A DNA stretch of 64,000 bases from Lachnospira eligens (GCF_009680455.1 NZ_WKRD01000005.1:62001-126000), one strand, 5' to 3'. Counted from the first letter of the stretch, positions 26,754 to 37,009 are shown. Translations and numbers: made by a program. Notes: generated from the sequence alone by a model not told the origin.

Positions 26754-28055
26754 ATGTACAGAGAAGTTGCGAAACTTATTATATATGGTAATCATGAGGA
26801 CACTATTCTTATGAAAATGTCCGATATTTTCAAAAAATTTGATAGGGATGAGGAGACTCCTGACAAGCTTATAAGTGATATATATGAGCAGATTAAGAGA
26901 ATATTGGAGGTTGCCACAGATTATGGCTTTGATAAGAATTTATGGCATAATTACCTTACATTCTATCTTATAACTAATGAGAATCCATTCAGCCTTACAT
27001 GTGAAAAGGTAGGTGCTAATGATGGAAGCGTTAATGAATTTGCTAAGAACGACTTCAAGGTGTTTATGAATCTGTTTAATTATGATTTCAGACCTATTGA
27101 GGCTGCACTTGGAATCAACTGTTTTTCACTTATATCTGATTACAAGGCAATTGTTAAGAAAGAGCTTATGTACAATAAGAATGTAAGTGAGAAGGTACAG
27201 GCTTTAAGCCTTAAGCTTGAGACAGCAAAGGACGAGAATGAGTTCTTTAATTATGTTACTGATTTCTATAAAGCATATGGTGTAGGAATGTTCGGACTTA
27301 ATAAAGCATTCAGAGTAATAGGCGGTGATAATGGCGTTACATTTACACCAATTAACAATATGGATAAGGTTATGTTAGATGACCTTATAGGTTATGAAAT
27401 CCAGAAGAAGAAGCTTGTTGAGAATACAGAGGCCTTTGTTCAGGGAAGAAAAGCTAATAATGCGCTTCTTTTCGGTGACAGCGGAACAGGTAAGTCAACT
27501 TCTATCAAGGCTATTGTCAATGAATATTATGACCAGGGTCTTAGAATGATAGAGATATACAAACATCAGTTCAAGGATTTATCTAATGTTATAGCAAGCA
27601 TTAAGAACAGAAATTACAAGTTCATAATATATATGGATGATTTATCTTTCGAGGAATTCGAGATTGAATACAAGTTCTTGAAGGCTGTAATTGAAGGCGG
27701 TGTTGAGACTAAGCCTGATAATATTCTTATCTATGCAACATCTAACAGAAGACATCTTATCAAGGAAACATGGAATGACAGAAATGATATGGAAAGCAAT
27801 AACGGTCTTCACAGATCTGATACTATTGAGGAGAAGCTTTCATTAGTGAACAGATTTGGATGCCAGATAAGCTACTCTAAGCCATCACAGAAAGAATTCT
27901 TTGATATTGTTATTGGCCTTGCAAGGAAGAATAATGTTAAGATGACAGATGAAGAGCTTATGGCAGAGGCTAACAAGTGGGAACTTTCACATGGTGGAAT
28001 ATCAGGAAGAACAGCACAGCAGTTTATCAATTACTGTCTTGGGGGTAGAGAATGA
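26754..28055 (+). CDS. DUF815-family AAA+ ATPase
   Basis: 433 residues. The N-terminal 200 residues are helical and of unknown role. [20 protein letters not shown] leads into the P-loop GDSGTGKST (241-249), and [11 protein letters not shown] is the Walker B segment. [14 protein letters not shown] supplies the sensor region, and the C-terminal lid has [20 protein letters not shown]815 ATPases are widespread, usually uncharacterised, and often found near cell-envelope or DNA genes. It starts two bases after the YfhO gene and overlaps ruvA by four bases (ATGA), so it is in operon with ruvAB. Confidence 0.9.
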   Translation: MYREVAKLIIYGNHEDTILMKMSDIFKKFDRDEETPDKLISDIYEQIKRILEVATDYGFDKNLWHNYLTFYLITNENPFSLTCEKVGANDGSVNEFAKNDFKVFMNLFNYDFRPIEAALGINCFSLISDYKAIVKKELMYNKNVSEKVQALSLKLETAKDENEFFNYVTDFYKAYGVGMFGLNKAFRVIGGDNGVTFTPINNMDKVMLDDLIGYEIQKKKLVENTEAFVQGRKANNALLFGDSGTGKSTSIKAIVNEYYDQGLRMIEIYKHQFKDLSNVIASIKNRNYKFIIYMDDLSFEEFEIEYKFLKAVIEGGVETKPDNILIYATSNRRHLIKETWNDRNDMESNNGLHRSDTIEEKLSLVNRFGCQISYSKPSQKEFFDIVIGLARKNNVKMTDEELMAEANKWELSHGGISGRTAQQFINYCLGGRE

Positions 28056-28675
28056 TTTCATACATTAAAGGTGAGCTTGCCGAAATCCTGCCAGATGTAA
28101 TCGTTGTGGAAGCCAATGGAATCGGATATAATATAAATGTTCCGGGTTCAGTTCCTGGTGAGCTTCCATCAGTTGGCAGTGAGGTTAAGATATATACATA
28201 TATGAATGTCAAGGAAGATGAATGCAGTCTGTTCGGATTCCTTACAAGAGATGATTTAAGCATGTTTAAAATGCTTATCTGTGTCAATGGTATTGGCCCT
28301 AAGGCAGCGCTTGGTGCATTATCTAATATCACAGCAGATGATTTAAGATTTGCAGTTCTTGCTGATGATGTGGCAGCAATCAAGGCACTTCCTGGTATCG
28401 GACCTAAGACAGCACAGAAGATTATAATTGAGCTTAAGGATAAGTTAAAGCTTGATGAAGTATTTGAATCAGCACTTTCTAAGAATAAAAAGGCAGACAA
28501 TAACAGTAATGTAAGTAATGTCATGATGATAAGAAATGACGCTGTTGAGGCACTTGTATCACTTGGATATTCAAGCAAAGATGCACTCGTTGCTGTCAAG
28601 GAAGTGGAAGATATAGAGAATAAGGATTCTGAGACGGTTCTTAAGGAAGCGTTAAAGAAGCTGGCTAAATTCTAG
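28052..28675 (+). CDS. ruvA: Holliday junction branch migration protein RuvA
   Basis: 207 residues. N-terminal OB-fold (1-62), then two helix-hairpin-helix motifs ([11 protein letters not shown] and [12 protein letters not shown]), then an acidic spacer and the C-terminal three-helix domain ([14 protein letters not shown]) that contacts RuvB. Binds four-way junctions and loads RuvB. The start overlaps the previous stop by four bases. The spacer between domain II and III is short and rich in Asn and Ser, which is normal. Confidence 0.97.
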   Translation: MISYIKGELAEILPDVIVVEANGIGYNINVPGSVPGELPSVGSEVKIYTYMNVKEDECSLFGFLTRDDLSMFKMLICVNGIGPKAALGALSNITADDLRFAVLADDVAAIKALPGIGPKTAQKIIIELKDKLKLDEVFESALSKNKKADNNSNVSNVMMIRNDAVEALVSLGYSSKDALVAVKEVEDIENKDSETVLKEALKKLAKF

Positions 28676-28707
28676 AGCAGAATAGTATTTGAGAAATGAG
28701 GGGCTAT

Positions 28708-29709
28708 ATGGAAAAGAGAATTATATCAACACAGATAACTGAAGAAGATTATGGTATTGAGAATTCCTTAAGACCGTTATCTCTCGATGACTATGTTGGA
28801 CAGAATAAGGTTAAGAGTAATCTTAAAGTATATATTGAGGCAGCAAAGGAAAGAGGAGAGGCACTTGACCATGTGCTTTTCTATGGACCTCCGGGACTTG
28901 GAAAGACAACTCTGGCAGGAATTATTGCTAGTGAAATGGGGGTTAATATCAAGGTTACATCAGGTCCTGCAATCGAGAAGCCGGGAGATATGGCAGCTAT
29001 ACTTAACAACTTGAGTGAGGGTGATATTCTCTTTGTTGATGAGATTCACAGACTTAACAGACAGGTTGAAGAAGTGCTGTATCCGGCAATGGAGGATTAT
29101 AAGATTGATATTATGATCGGAAAGGGTGCAACAGCAAGGTCTATAAGACTTGATCTGCCACAGTTCACTCTGATAGGGGCAACAACAAGAGCGGGACTTT
29201 TATCAGCACCTTTAAGAGACAGATTCGGTGTTGTAAGCCATATGGAATTCTATACAGTTCCGGAGCTTGAGAAAATTATTATCCGTTCAGCCAATGTGCT
29301 TAATGTTGATATTGACTCAGACGGAGCACATGAGCTTGCAAGAAGGTCAAGGGGAACACCGAGACTTGCCAACAGACTTTTGAAAAGAGTAAGGGATTTT
29401 GCACAGGTTAAATATAACGGACATATCAATAAGGATGTTGCTGATTATGCACTTAATCTGTTAGATGTTGACAGAGATGGATTGGACCGTAACGATCGTG
29501 TTATACTTACTACAATAGTTGATAAGTTTGATGGCGGACCTGTCGGTATTGAGACACTGGCAGCTTCAATAGGCGAGGATTCAGGAACTCTTGAAGATGT
29601 TTATGAGCCATATCTTATACAGAACGGGTATATTAACAGAACTCCAAGAGGAAGAGTTGCAACTAAAGCAGCTTATGATAATCTTGGCAGGCCATTCAAA
29701 CAAAAATAA
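28708..29709 (+). CDS. ruvB: Holliday junction branch migration ATPase RuvB
   Basis: 333 residues. AAA+ motor: Walker [12 protein letters not shown], Walker [11 protein letters not shown], sensor motif [18 protein letters not shown], and the winged-helix domain ending RTPRGRVAT. Two in-frame ATGs compete: 28696 with only GAGA upstream, and 28708 preceded by GAGGGG four bases away. I chose 28708 because RuvB proteins usually begin MxKRI followed by the ENSLRP block; the choice changes only four residues. Located 32 bases after ruvA. Confidence 0.96.
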   Translation: MEKRIISTQITEEDYGIENSLRPLSLDDYVGQNKVKSNLKVYIEAAKERGEALDHVLFYGPPGLGKTTLAGIIASEMGVNIKVTSGPAIEKPGDMAAILNNLSEGDILFVDEIHRLNRQVEEVLYPAMEDYKIDIMIGKGATARSIRLDLPQFTLIGATTRAGLLSAPLRDRFGVVSHMEFYTVPELEKIIIRSANVLNVDIDSDGAHELARRSRGTPRLANRLLKRVRDFAQVKYNGHINKDVADYALNLLDVDRDGLDRNDRVILTTIVDKFDGGPVGIETLAASIGEDSGTLEDVYEPYLIQNGYINRTPRGRVATKAAYDNLGRPFKQK

Positions 29710-29741
29710 CATAAAATATTCTAAAGAATGTGTTTTATGAG

Positions 29742-29770
29742 TTGAATAGTAAGTGTATTTATTATATACT
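29742..29770 (+). promoter_or_regulatory. Sigma-A-like promoter of zapA
   Basis: TTGAAT (29742-29747), 17-base spacer, TATACT (29765-29770), 35 bases before ATG 29806. Good spacing and a good -10. Confidence 0.6.
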
Positions 29771-29805
29771 TAATATGTTTATTTCTACATATATGGAGGG
29801 GTCTT

Positions 29806-30213
29806 ATGTCATCAAAGAATACAGCAGAAGTAATTCTTGGAGGTAAGGTAATCAAGCTTGGTGGATATGAAAGCGAGGAGTATCTTCAGAGAGTTGCATC
29901 ATACATTAATAACAAGATAACTGAATTTAATAAAGAAGAGAGTTACAGACGAATGTCAGCAGAGCTCAGAACTGATATGATGTATCTTAATATTGCAGAT
30001 GATTACTTCAAGGCTAAGAAGATGGCAGACAGTATTTCATTAGATATTGAGAACAAGGATAAGGAAATATATGACCTTAAGCATGAGCTTATTGCAGCAC
30101 AGATTAAGGCAGAAAGTTCAGCAAAAGAGATTAAGGAATTAAAGAGTGAGATTAACAAGTATCAGAAGAATATTGTCAAGTTAGAGACAGAACTGAATGA
30201 CTCTAAGAAGTGA
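29806..30213 (+). CDS. zapA: Cell division protein ZapA
   Basis: 135 residues. The N-terminal ZapA domain (about 4-70: EVILGGKVIKLGGYESEEYL, then VASYINNKITEF) promotes FtsZ bundling, and the C-terminal half is a heptad-type coiled coil from about 80 to 133. The coiled coil is longer than in Bacillus ZapA (85 residues), as is common in Clostridia. SD TGGAGGGG lies seven bases before ATG 29806. A U32-family gene follows, a common clostridial pairing. Confidence 0.9.
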   Translation: MSSKNTAEVILGGKVIKLGGYESEEYLQRVASYINNKITEFNKEESYRRMSAELRTDMMYLNIADDYFKAKKMADSISLDIENKDKEIYDLKHELIAAQIKAESSAKEIKELKSEINKYQKNIVKLETELNDSKK

Positions 30214-30245
30214 TTTACGTAAGATTATCTGGTATTAATAATAAC

Positions 30246-30282
30246 GGCTGTTGCAAATGCATTTGCAGCAGCCATTTAATTT
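30246..30282 (+). terminator. Hairpin between zapA and the U32 gene
   Basis: A 12-bp stem (GGCTGTTGCAAA 30246-30257 with TTTGCAGCAGCC 30262-30273; one mismatch), loop TGCA, followed by ATTTAATTT. The T-tract is interrupted, so it may only attenuate. Confidence 0.6.
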
Positions 30283-30298
30283 AAAGGCGGTTACAACT

Positions 30299-32692
30299 AT
30301 GAATGTTGATAAGAGAAAAACACAGGTGGAGGTTTTAGCACCAGCAGGTTCACTTGATATTATGAAAGCTGTTGTGGCGGCAGGGGCAGATGCAATATAC
30401 CTGGGAGGCAATATGTTTGGAGCAAGGGCATTTGCCAATAATTTTAATGATGAAGAGCTTATCTGTGCTATTGAATATGCACATTTATTCGGTAGAAAGG
30501 TTTACCTGACAGTTAATACTCTTCTTAAGTCAAGAGAGATAGAGAACAGTCTTATAGAATATCTTATACCATTCTATGAGGCAGGTCTTGATGCAGTGAT
30601 TGTACAGGATATGGGTGTGCTTAACCTTATAAGAAAACATTTTCCTGATATGGATATACATGCAAGCACACAGATGACACAGACCGGAGTGTATGGCAGC
30701 AGGCTTTTAAAGGAACTTGGTGCAACAAGAATAGTCACTTCAAGAGAGATGAATCTGCAGGAAATAAAGCAGCTTCATGAGAGATTAGATGTGGAGATAG
30801 AAAGCTTTGTGCATGGAGCATTATGTTACTGTTATTCGGGACAATGCCTGCTTTCAAGCTTTAACGGAGGAAGAAGCGGCAACAGGGGAAGGTGTGCCCA
30901 GCCGTGCAGGATGCCTTATGATGTGTATGATAACGGCGAAAAGATTAATAACAGAAACAACAGTTACGCATTAAGCCCTAAGGATATGTGTGCATTACAG
31001 ATACTTCCTGATGTTATAGAAAGTGGAGTGTATTCTCTGAAAATTGAAGGCCGTATGAAGAATGTCACATATGCGGCTATGGTAACGCATATTTACCGTA
31101 AATATGTTGATATGTATCTTGAGAGGGGACGAAAAGGCTTCAAGGTAGATAAGCAGGATATTGATGACCTTTCAGATATATATAACAGAGGTGCATTTAC
31201 TACAGGCTATTATGACAGCGTCAAGGGAAAGAAGATGATGTCACTGGGGCGTCCTAACCATATGGGAACGGAGTGCCTTAAGGTAGTATCTAACAAGGCA
31301 GGAAGAATTACATTTAAAGCATTAAAGAATGTAAACAGAGGTGATGTCTTTGAGATTGATAAGGAACATTCATTTGAGAGCGGAGCTGATGTGGCAGCAG
31401 GACAGACCTTCGTTGTCAATCTTCCTAAGAAATACCCGCTGTATGAGGGAAGAATTGTCAACAGAATGAATAATGCTAAGATTAAGGCATATATAGCGGA
31501 TAATTATGTCGGGACAACACCTAAGCTTCATGTAGATATGAAGCTTAGTGTAAGAAAGAATGAAAATATATCACTTACAGTAATGTATGATGGAATTGAA
31601 AAGACATGTACAGGAGAGATAGTTACCGAAGCACAGAGCCGTCCGGCCTCAGAGGAGGAACTGGTTAAGAATTTAAAGAAAACCGGCGATACATGTTTTG
31701 TGGTGGAAGATGCAGAAGTGCAGCTTGATGATGGTGTGTTTGTGCCTGTCGGCTGGATTAAGGAATTAAGAAGAAATGTACTTGAACAGCTTGAGACACA
31801 TTTAAAGCACAGTCTTGTAAGAACTTATAATAAGCCTGAATGTGCAGAGACTGACGACAAGAATGAAGCTGATGATAATAATTATCAGGTAAGAAAAGCT
31901 GCATACCTTCATGATATAGCGCAGGTAAAGAAAGCAGCATCAGTTTCAGGTGTTGAAAGTATTTATCTTGATTATAAGATGTTTTATATGAATGATGAGA
32001 ATTCATTAAAAGAGGCTGTAAAGCACTGTCAGTCACATGGAATATATGTATATATGTTCCTTCCACATATTCTTAAGGCAGAGAAATATGATAAGTTTAA
32101 GTACTTATGTGAGAAAGCTTCTGACTGTGGCATAGACAGGTTTGTATGCCGTAATATTGAGCAGATTGGTTTTCTTGGAAGTGACAACTGGAAAAAATTA
32201 TCTGACAAGGTGCATATTATTACGGACAGCGGCATATATATATTTAATACATTTGCAAAAGATGAATTAAGAAGGCTGTGCAGTAATGCCGGGGTTATTC
32301 TTGACAGAATGACACTGCCGCTTGAACTTACAGATAAGGAGATGAAGCCTGTAATTGGAAGTGACACGGAACTTGTAGTATATGGGAATGTGCCTCTTAT
32401 GGTATCTGAACAGTGTGTGAGAAGAACTTACGGAAAATGTGACGGATGCTGGGGCATCATTAATATTACAGGGCCGAAGGGCAGCTCTTATACAGTGGAA
32501 AGTATGTGTGAATTCTGTTATTCTGTAATGAAGGGAGAAAAACTCAATCTTACAAAAGAAAATCCCGAAGAATGCGGTGTGTGTGTAATTCGTTATGAAT
32601 TTGACGAAAGTGAAGCAGATGATATACAATTAGTTATGACTGATGGAGTGAGTGGCGGTACTACAGGACATTTTCATCAGGCAATCGACTAA
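30299..32692 (+). CDS. Peptidase U32-family protein with DUF3656-type extension
   Basis: 797 residues. The N-terminal ~300 residues carry the U32 signature ESFVHGALCYCYSGQCLLSS and GRCAQPCRMPYD with cysteines that may bind an Fe-S cluster, as in RlhA and the TrhP/UbiU relatives. Known U32 proteins act in RNA hydroxylation (RlhA on 23S C2501, TrhP on tRNA) rather than as proteases, so an RNA hydroxylation role is likely but not shown. The C-terminal half contains a beta-barrel-like segment and a second, degenerate barrel domain with CxxC-type pairs (TYGKCDGCWG, MCEFCYS). ATG 30299 has AAAGGCGG eight bases upstream; the in-frame extension to 30251 overlaps the hairpin and is rejected. Confidence 0.9.
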   Translation: MNVDKRKTQVEVLAPAGSLDIMKAVVAAGADAIYLGGNMFGARAFANNFNDEELICAIEYAHLFGRKVYLTVNTLLKSREIENSLIEYLIPFYEAGLDAVIVQDMGVLNLIRKHFPDMDIHASTQMTQTGVYGSRLLKELGATRIVTSREMNLQEIKQLHERLDVEIESFVHGALCYCYSGQCLLSSFNGGRSGNRGRCAQPCRMPYDVYDNGEKINNRNNSYALSPKDMCALQILPDVIESGVYSLKIEGRMKNVTYAAMVTHIYRKYVDMYLERGRKGFKVDKQDIDDLSDIYNRGAFTTGYYDSVKGKKMMSLGRPNHMGTECLKVVSNKAGRITFKALKNVNRGDVFEIDKEHSFESGADVAAGQTFVVNLPKKYPLYEGRIVNRMNNAKIKAYIADNYVGTTPKLHVDMKLSVRKNENISLTVMYDGIEKTCTGEIVTEAQSRPASEEELVKNLKKTGDTCFVVEDAEVQLDDGVFVPVGWIKELRRNVLEQLETHLKHSLVRTYNKPECAETDDKNEADDNNYQVRKAAYLHDIAQVKKAASVSGVESIYLDYKMFYMNDENSLKEAVKHCQSHGIYVYMFLPHILKAEKYDKFKYLCEKASDCGIDRFVCRNIEQIGFLGSDNWKKLSDKVHIITDSGIYIFNTFAKDELRRLCSNAGVILDRMTLPLELTDKEMKPVIGSDTELVVYGNVPLMVSEQCVRRTYGKCDGCWGIINITGPKGSSYTVESMCEFCYSVMKGEKLNLTKENPEECGVCVIRYEFDESEADDIQLVMTDGVSGGTTGHFHQAID

Positions 32693-32722
32693 GATTAAGT
32701 GACTTGAATAAAGGAGATTGCT

Positions 32723-34087
32723 ATGCAGTCAGTTTTTATTGAACTTACAAAATACATATTTGCTTTTCTGATGGCGTTTTATGTTCTTTCTGCTTACAGA
32801 GGAGCAATAATCCATAAGGAAGAAAAGAGAAAAGGAATATATATCCAGCAGTATATTATAATATTCGCGATACATTTTCTTGGATATTATGTGTTGTATC
32901 TTATGAAAGGTGAGACTAGATATATAGGCTTTTATTTTGTACAGCTTATATATCTTATAGTATTCATTGCGTTTTATTACATATTGTATCCAAAGGCTTC
33001 AAGGCTTCTTGTTAATAATATGTGTATGCTGATGTCAGTTGGATTTATCATGATAGCAAGGCTTAATTTTGACAAATGTGTTAAACAGTTTGTTATTGCT
33101 GTGTTTGGAACGGTTATTATGTTTCTTGTTCCATGGCTTTTAAAAACTGTTAAGAGCTTCAGAAACTTTGGATGGATATATTGCATTTCGGGACTTGTGC
33201 TTTTATGTGCTGTTTTATTAGGAAATAAGGTGTATGGAGCCAATCTTACATTAAGCATAGGAGCATTTTCTGTACAGCCGGCAGAGTTTGTTAAGATTTT
33301 GTATGTTATGTTTGTTGCTTCGATGTTTAATAAGTCAACGACATTTAAACAGACATGTATTGTTACAGCGTTTGCCGCACTTCATGTTATTATTCTTGTG
33401 CTTTCAACTGACCTTGGTGCTGCACTTATATTCTTTGTGGTGTATATTGCAATGCTTTATATAGCAACAAGAAAACTGGCCTATGCCGGGGCAGGACTGA
33501 TTGCCGGAGCAGGTGCATCTGTTATTGCATATAAGCTTTTTGCACATGTGAGAGCGAGAGTTATTGTATGGCGTAATCCGTGGGAATATATTGATACAAG
33601 CGGATATCAGATATGTCAGTCTCTTTTTGCAATTGGTATGGGATCGTGGTTTGGATATGGATTATGTCAGGGTATGCCTGATAAGATACCTGTAGCAGAG
33701 AAAGATTTTATGTTTTCTGCTATATCTGAAGAATTTGGACTCATATTTTCAATAGCTCTATTCTTAGTGTGCCTTAATAATCTTATTCTTATGATGAATA
33801 TAGCTTCAAGATGTAAGACACTTTTTTATCGTCTTGTAGCTGTAGGACTTGGGGTTACATATGGGGTTCAGGTGTTCTTAACTGTGGGAGGTGCAATTAA
33901 GTTTATACCGATGACAGGTGTTACACTTCCTTTTGTAAGTTACGGGGGAAGCTCTATATTAAGCTCGCTTATAATGTTTGCTCTTATTAATGGAATGTAC
34001 AATATGAGACAGGATGAAGGTGACAGGAAAGATGGCAGAAAACAAAAAACAGGACAGACGAAGAAAAAAACAAAACATACAAAGTGA
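32723..34087 (+). CDS. FtsW/RodA/SpoVE-family SEDS protein
   Basis: 454 residues with ten or so membrane helices. SEDS proteins polymerise peptidoglycan glycan strands. Visible motifs are QPAEFVKILYVMF, LSTDLGAALIFF, the loop NPWEYIDTSGYQICQSLFAIGMG, PVAEKDFMFSAISEEFGL, and the C-terminal GVTLPFVSYGGSSI. The Lys/Thr-rich tail is basic. It overlaps the following transpeptidase by 56 bases, the classical SEDS-PBP pairing (RodA/PbpA type). SD AAGGAG supports ATG 32723. Whether it serves division, elongation or sporulation cannot be read. Confidence 0.92.
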   Translation: MQSVFIELTKYIFAFLMAFYVLSAYRGAIIHKEEKRKGIYIQQYIIIFAIHFLGYYVLYLMKGETRYIGFYFVQLIYLIVFIAFYYILYPKASRLLVNNMCMLMSVGFIMIARLNFDKCVKQFVIAVFGTVIMFLVPWLLKTVKSFRNFGWIYCISGLVLLCAVLLGNKVYGANLTLSIGAFSVQPAEFVKILYVMFVASMFNKSTTFKQTCIVTAFAALHVIILVLSTDLGAALIFFVVYIAMLYIATRKLAYAGAGLIAGAGASVIAYKLFAHVRARVIVWRNPWEYIDTSGYQICQSLFAIGMGSWFGYGLCQGMPDKIPVAEKDFMFSAISEEFGLIFSIALFLVCLNNLILMMNIASRCKTLFYRLVAVGLGVTYGVQVFLTVGGAIKFIPMTGVTLPFVSYGGSSILSSLIMFALINGMYNMRQDEGDRKDGRKQKTGQTKKKTKHTK

Positions 34088-35525
34088 TATAGTTGATAAT
34101 GAAAAGAAGAATCTGCGAAATAAAGAGACTAATATAATTGCATTCTTTTTTGTAGGACTTTTTCTTGCAACTATTGTGTATCTGTGTATATTCAATGTGA
34201 GAGATGCAGGAACAATTGTGAATAATCCTTACAATAAAAGAGTAGACAATCAGGAAAGCAAGGTTGTAAGAGGTGATATATTAGCAGATGACGGAGATGT
34301 ACTTGCAACAACGCTTACGGATGAGGATGGTAATGAAACACGTTATTATCCTTATGATAATCTGTTCTGTCATTCGGTTGGATTTACTTCTCTTACAGGG
34401 ATGAAGACAGGAATAGAACAGTCTCAGAATTATTTTCTTTTAAGTGAGACAGATAATGTGCTTGATCAGATTGGTAATGACCTGTCTGGAGGAAAAGCAA
34501 AGGGGCATAATGTTACAACAACACTTAATGTTGAACTTACTAAAGCGGCATATAAAGCACTTGGTAATAATAAAGGTGCAGTTATAGCGATGGAACCTGC
34601 TACGGGTAAGATTCTTGCAATGGTATCGAATCCATCATTTGATGCAAATGCAGTAAATACCGATTATGATGAGTGGATTACTTATGATAGTGCGGATTCG
34701 GTGCTTTTAAACAGGGCAACGCAAGGGCTATATCCACCTGGTTCAACATTCAAGATAATTACTGCTCTTGCATATATAAGGCAGAATCAGAATGATTATT
34801 ATAATTATTCATATAATTGTGATGGACAGGCATATATATCTGGTGGAACTACTATTGCATGCTTTGATCATACGGCACATGGATATCAGGATTTAAGAAA
34901 AGCATTTGCTAATTCCTGTAATTCTGCATTTTCTACGATTGGAGCAGGACTTAATAAGACATCTTTCATGAATCTGTGCAGTACATTATTATTTAATTCT
35001 AATCTTCCTGTAGGGTTTGAGTATTCTAAGAGTACAATGGCTGTAACACAGGATTCTTCGATAAGTGAGATGCAGGAGACCGGTATCGGTCAGGGAAGGA
35101 CGATGATGACACCGCTTCACAATATGATGATAGCGGCTAGTGTTGCTAATGATGGCGTTATGATGACTCCTTATATTGTTGACAGTATAAGTGACAGTGA
35201 GGGAAGAACGGTTGTTAAGAATAAGCCAACAGAGGCAGGAACTGTGATGTCAGCAGAAGAGGCAGAATACCTTACAGAATGCATGAGAGAGGTAATAACT
35301 TCTGGTACAGGAAATTCTATGAAATATTCATCATATGAAGCAGCAGGAAAGACCGGTTCGGCACAGTATGATGACTCTGACAGATATCATAGCTGGTTTA
35401 CGGGCTTTGCACCTTATGATAATCCCCAGATAGCAGTATGTGTGATTCTGGAAGGGGGTTATTCTGGTGTGTCAAGTGCACAGGTGGTAGCAAAAGCTGT
35501 GTTTGATACATATTTCGGCTATTGA
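34032..35525 (+). CDS. Class B penicillin-binding protein (PbpA-like transpeptidase)
   Basis: 497 residues. A basic N-terminus (1-33), one membrane anchor (about 35-54), a short stem, and a transpeptidase domain with the active-site triads S238-TFK, S295-CN and K440-TG. It cross-links peptidoglycan as the partner of the SEDS protein just upstream. The stem lacks most of the pedestal domain of PBP2/FtsI, as in actinobacterial PbpA, so it is a small class B enzyme. The preferred start ATG 34032 has GAAGGTG eight bases upstream and lies within the SEDS gene; ATG 34014 is also in frame but poorly placed. Confidence 0.92.
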   Translation: MAENKKQDRRRKKQNIQSDIVDNEKKNLRNKETNIIAFFFVGLFLATIVYLCIFNVRDAGTIVNNPYNKRVDNQESKVVRGDILADDGDVLATTLTDEDGNETRYYPYDNLFCHSVGFTSLTGMKTGIEQSQNYFLLSETDNVLDQIGNDLSGGKAKGHNVTTTLNVELTKAAYKALGNNKGAVIAMEPATGKILAMVSNPSFDANAVNTDYDEWITYDSADSVLLNRATQGLYPPGSTFKIITALAYIRQNQNDYYNYSYNCDGQAYISGGTTIACFDHTAHGYQDLRKAFANSCNSAFSTIGAGLNKTSFMNLCSTLLFNSNLPVGFEYSKSTMAVTQDSSISEMQETGIGQGRTMMTPLHNMMIAASVANDGVMMTPYIVDSISDSEGRTVVKNKPTEAGTVMSAEEAEYLTECMREVITSGTGNSMKYSSYEAAGKTGSAQYDDSDRYHSWFTGFAPYDNPQIAVCVILEGGYSGVSSAQVVAKAVFDTYFGY

Positions 35526-35589
35526 TATTGAAGTTGTGAGAATGTATAATATTGTTTAGTGATTAATTGCATGATTATGAGGAATGATG

Positions 35590-36597
35590 ATGAATACTGT
35601 TAACTATATCACTCCGTCAGATGGTGACATATATCTTGTTAATAACCAGACATATGTTAATTCTGGTGGGACTGATTTTGATAAAATATATAATAATATT
35701 ACTGTGGACGATTCTCTTGAGAATATTTTTGCCGGAGCAGCAAAAGAATTTGGAATCAATGAGAATTTTCTTAAAGCTGTAGCACAGGCAGAATCAGGGT
35801 TTGATCCGGATGCTGTATCGTATTGCGGAGCACAGGGAATAATGCAGCTTATGCCATATACGGCAGAAAGCTATGGTGTTACGGATCCTTTTGATGCCAG
35901 ACAGAATGTATATGCCGGTGCACAGATGTTATCAGAGCTGTTAGACAGTTATGATGGTAATGCTACGCTTGCTCTTGCAGCATATAATGCTGGCAGTGGT
36001 TCAGTACAGAAGTATGGAGGAGTGCCTCCGTATGAAGAAACGCTTAATTATATCAGCAAGATTAATGATATATTAGGTGGTGTACTTGCTAATGACTCAA
36101 CAACCGTTGATGGTGCATATGCTACAGATTTTACTGTAGCTTCTGATGTGAATGCTCCTGATACAATTACAGGGAATTATGCCAGTAAACATACAGCGAC
36201 TGAAAGGACAGGAAGCAGTTATAAGGAACAGGATAACAGTTCGCTTATAAGTTATGAGGAGTATCTGTATGTATGTGAAACATATAAGGATATCCTTGCT
36301 AAATTATTTTCGGCAATATCTGCAGATAAAGGTGACAATTTAGCTGCAGAATTGTATAATATAGTCACAGGAACCGGTTCTGAAAGAATTGGGGTAACAG
36401 GAACGGATATTATTAATAATAACAGTGATGAACAGCAGTACATAAAGACTGGGACATATTATGGACAGATAGAGGCAAATGTTCAGCTTATTAACAGAAT
36501 GCCTTATGATAATGTATATAAGAATGATCCACAGTCAGTATATCAGGCACAGGCATCTATGATAAGTCCACTTGTTATTAAATTTTTGGAACAGTAA
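35590..36597 (+). CDS. Lytic transglycosylase (SLT domain)
   Basis: 335 residues. The SLT domain spans about 42-155: the catalytic glutamate is in AQAESGFDPDAVS, followed by CGAQGIMQLMP, and the later segment LALAAYNAGSGSV. It cleaves glycan strands to anhydro-muropeptides. No signal peptide is visible, so export would need another route or the enzyme may act like FlgJ-type or spore-associated transglycosylases. The C-terminal ~180 residues are Asn/Thr/Ser-rich with a helical block (YLYVCETYKDILAKL). ATG 35590 is the third of three adjacent ATGs and is best placed for GAGGA. It extends the wall-synthesis cluster. Confidence 0.88.
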   Translation: MNTVNYITPSDGDIYLVNNQTYVNSGGTDFDKIYNNITVDDSLENIFAGAAKEFGINENFLKAVAQAESGFDPDAVSYCGAQGIMQLMPYTAESYGVTDPFDARQNVYAGAQMLSELLDSYDGNATLALAAYNAGSGSVQKYGGVPPYEETLNYISKINDILGGVLANDSTTVDGAYATDFTVASDVNAPDTITGNYASKHTATERTGSSYKEQDNSSLISYEEYLYVCETYKDILAKLFSAISADKGDNLAAELYNIVTGTGSERIGVTGTDIINNNSDEQQYIKTGTYYGQIEANVQLINRMPYDNVYKNDPQSVYQAQASMISPLVIKFLEQ

Positions 36598-36626
36598 TCC
36601 GGACTAACAGGAAAGAGGGAAATGAT

Positions 36627-36944
36627 ATGAGTGGTAGCCGAATTAAAGTGACATTGTACAACAGAACATTTAAAGAGATTGATATGTCAGATTTTACAAG
36701 AATAACAGAAGGAATTTTTTCTAACAGAGATGATATTGTAGAGGTTGCATTTCCAGAAGGGGTAGAGGTAATAGCACCTAATGCTTTTGAAAACTGCAGG
36801 AGACTTGAGAAAGTTGAGTTTCCAAAGTCCCTTAAATCAATTGAAAATGAAGCGTTCATTAATTGCCTTAGTCTTAAAGAAGCAGACTATGGAAAGAATG
36901 TAACGGTTGCACCTGATGCATTTAAGGGATGTATTAATTTATAA
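36627..36944 (+). CDS. Small leucine-rich repeat protein (BspA/LRR_5 type)
   Basis: 105 residues. About three tandem LRR_5 units: TRITEGIFSNRDDIVEVAFP, VIAPNAFENCRRLEKVEFP and SIENEAFINCLSLKEADY, then APDAFKGCINL. Such repeats fill large surface proteins in Lachnospiraceae; a free-standing 105-residue version without signal peptide is unusual. A truncated copy or a cytoplasmic scaffold are both possible. The ribosome binding site AAAGAGGG supports ATG 36627, and a terminator follows at once. Confidence 0.8.
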   Translation: MSGSRIKVTLYNRTFKEIDMSDFTRITEGIFSNRDDIVEVAFPEGVEVIAPNAFENCRRLEKVEFPKSLKSIENEAFINCLSLKEADYGKNVTVAPDAFKGCINL

Positions 36945-36956
36945 TTTCATTAATTG

Positions 36957-36988
36957 ATAAGAAGCCTTTAGTGGCTTCTTATTTTTTG
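36957..36988 (+). terminator. Rho-independent terminator after the LRR gene
   Basis: ATAAGAAGCC (36957-36966) pairs with GGCTTCTTAT (36973-36982), then a run of five or six T. Perfect ten-base stem. Confidence 0.9.
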
Positions 36989-37009
36989 CAGACATATCAT
37001 ACTAAAAAC

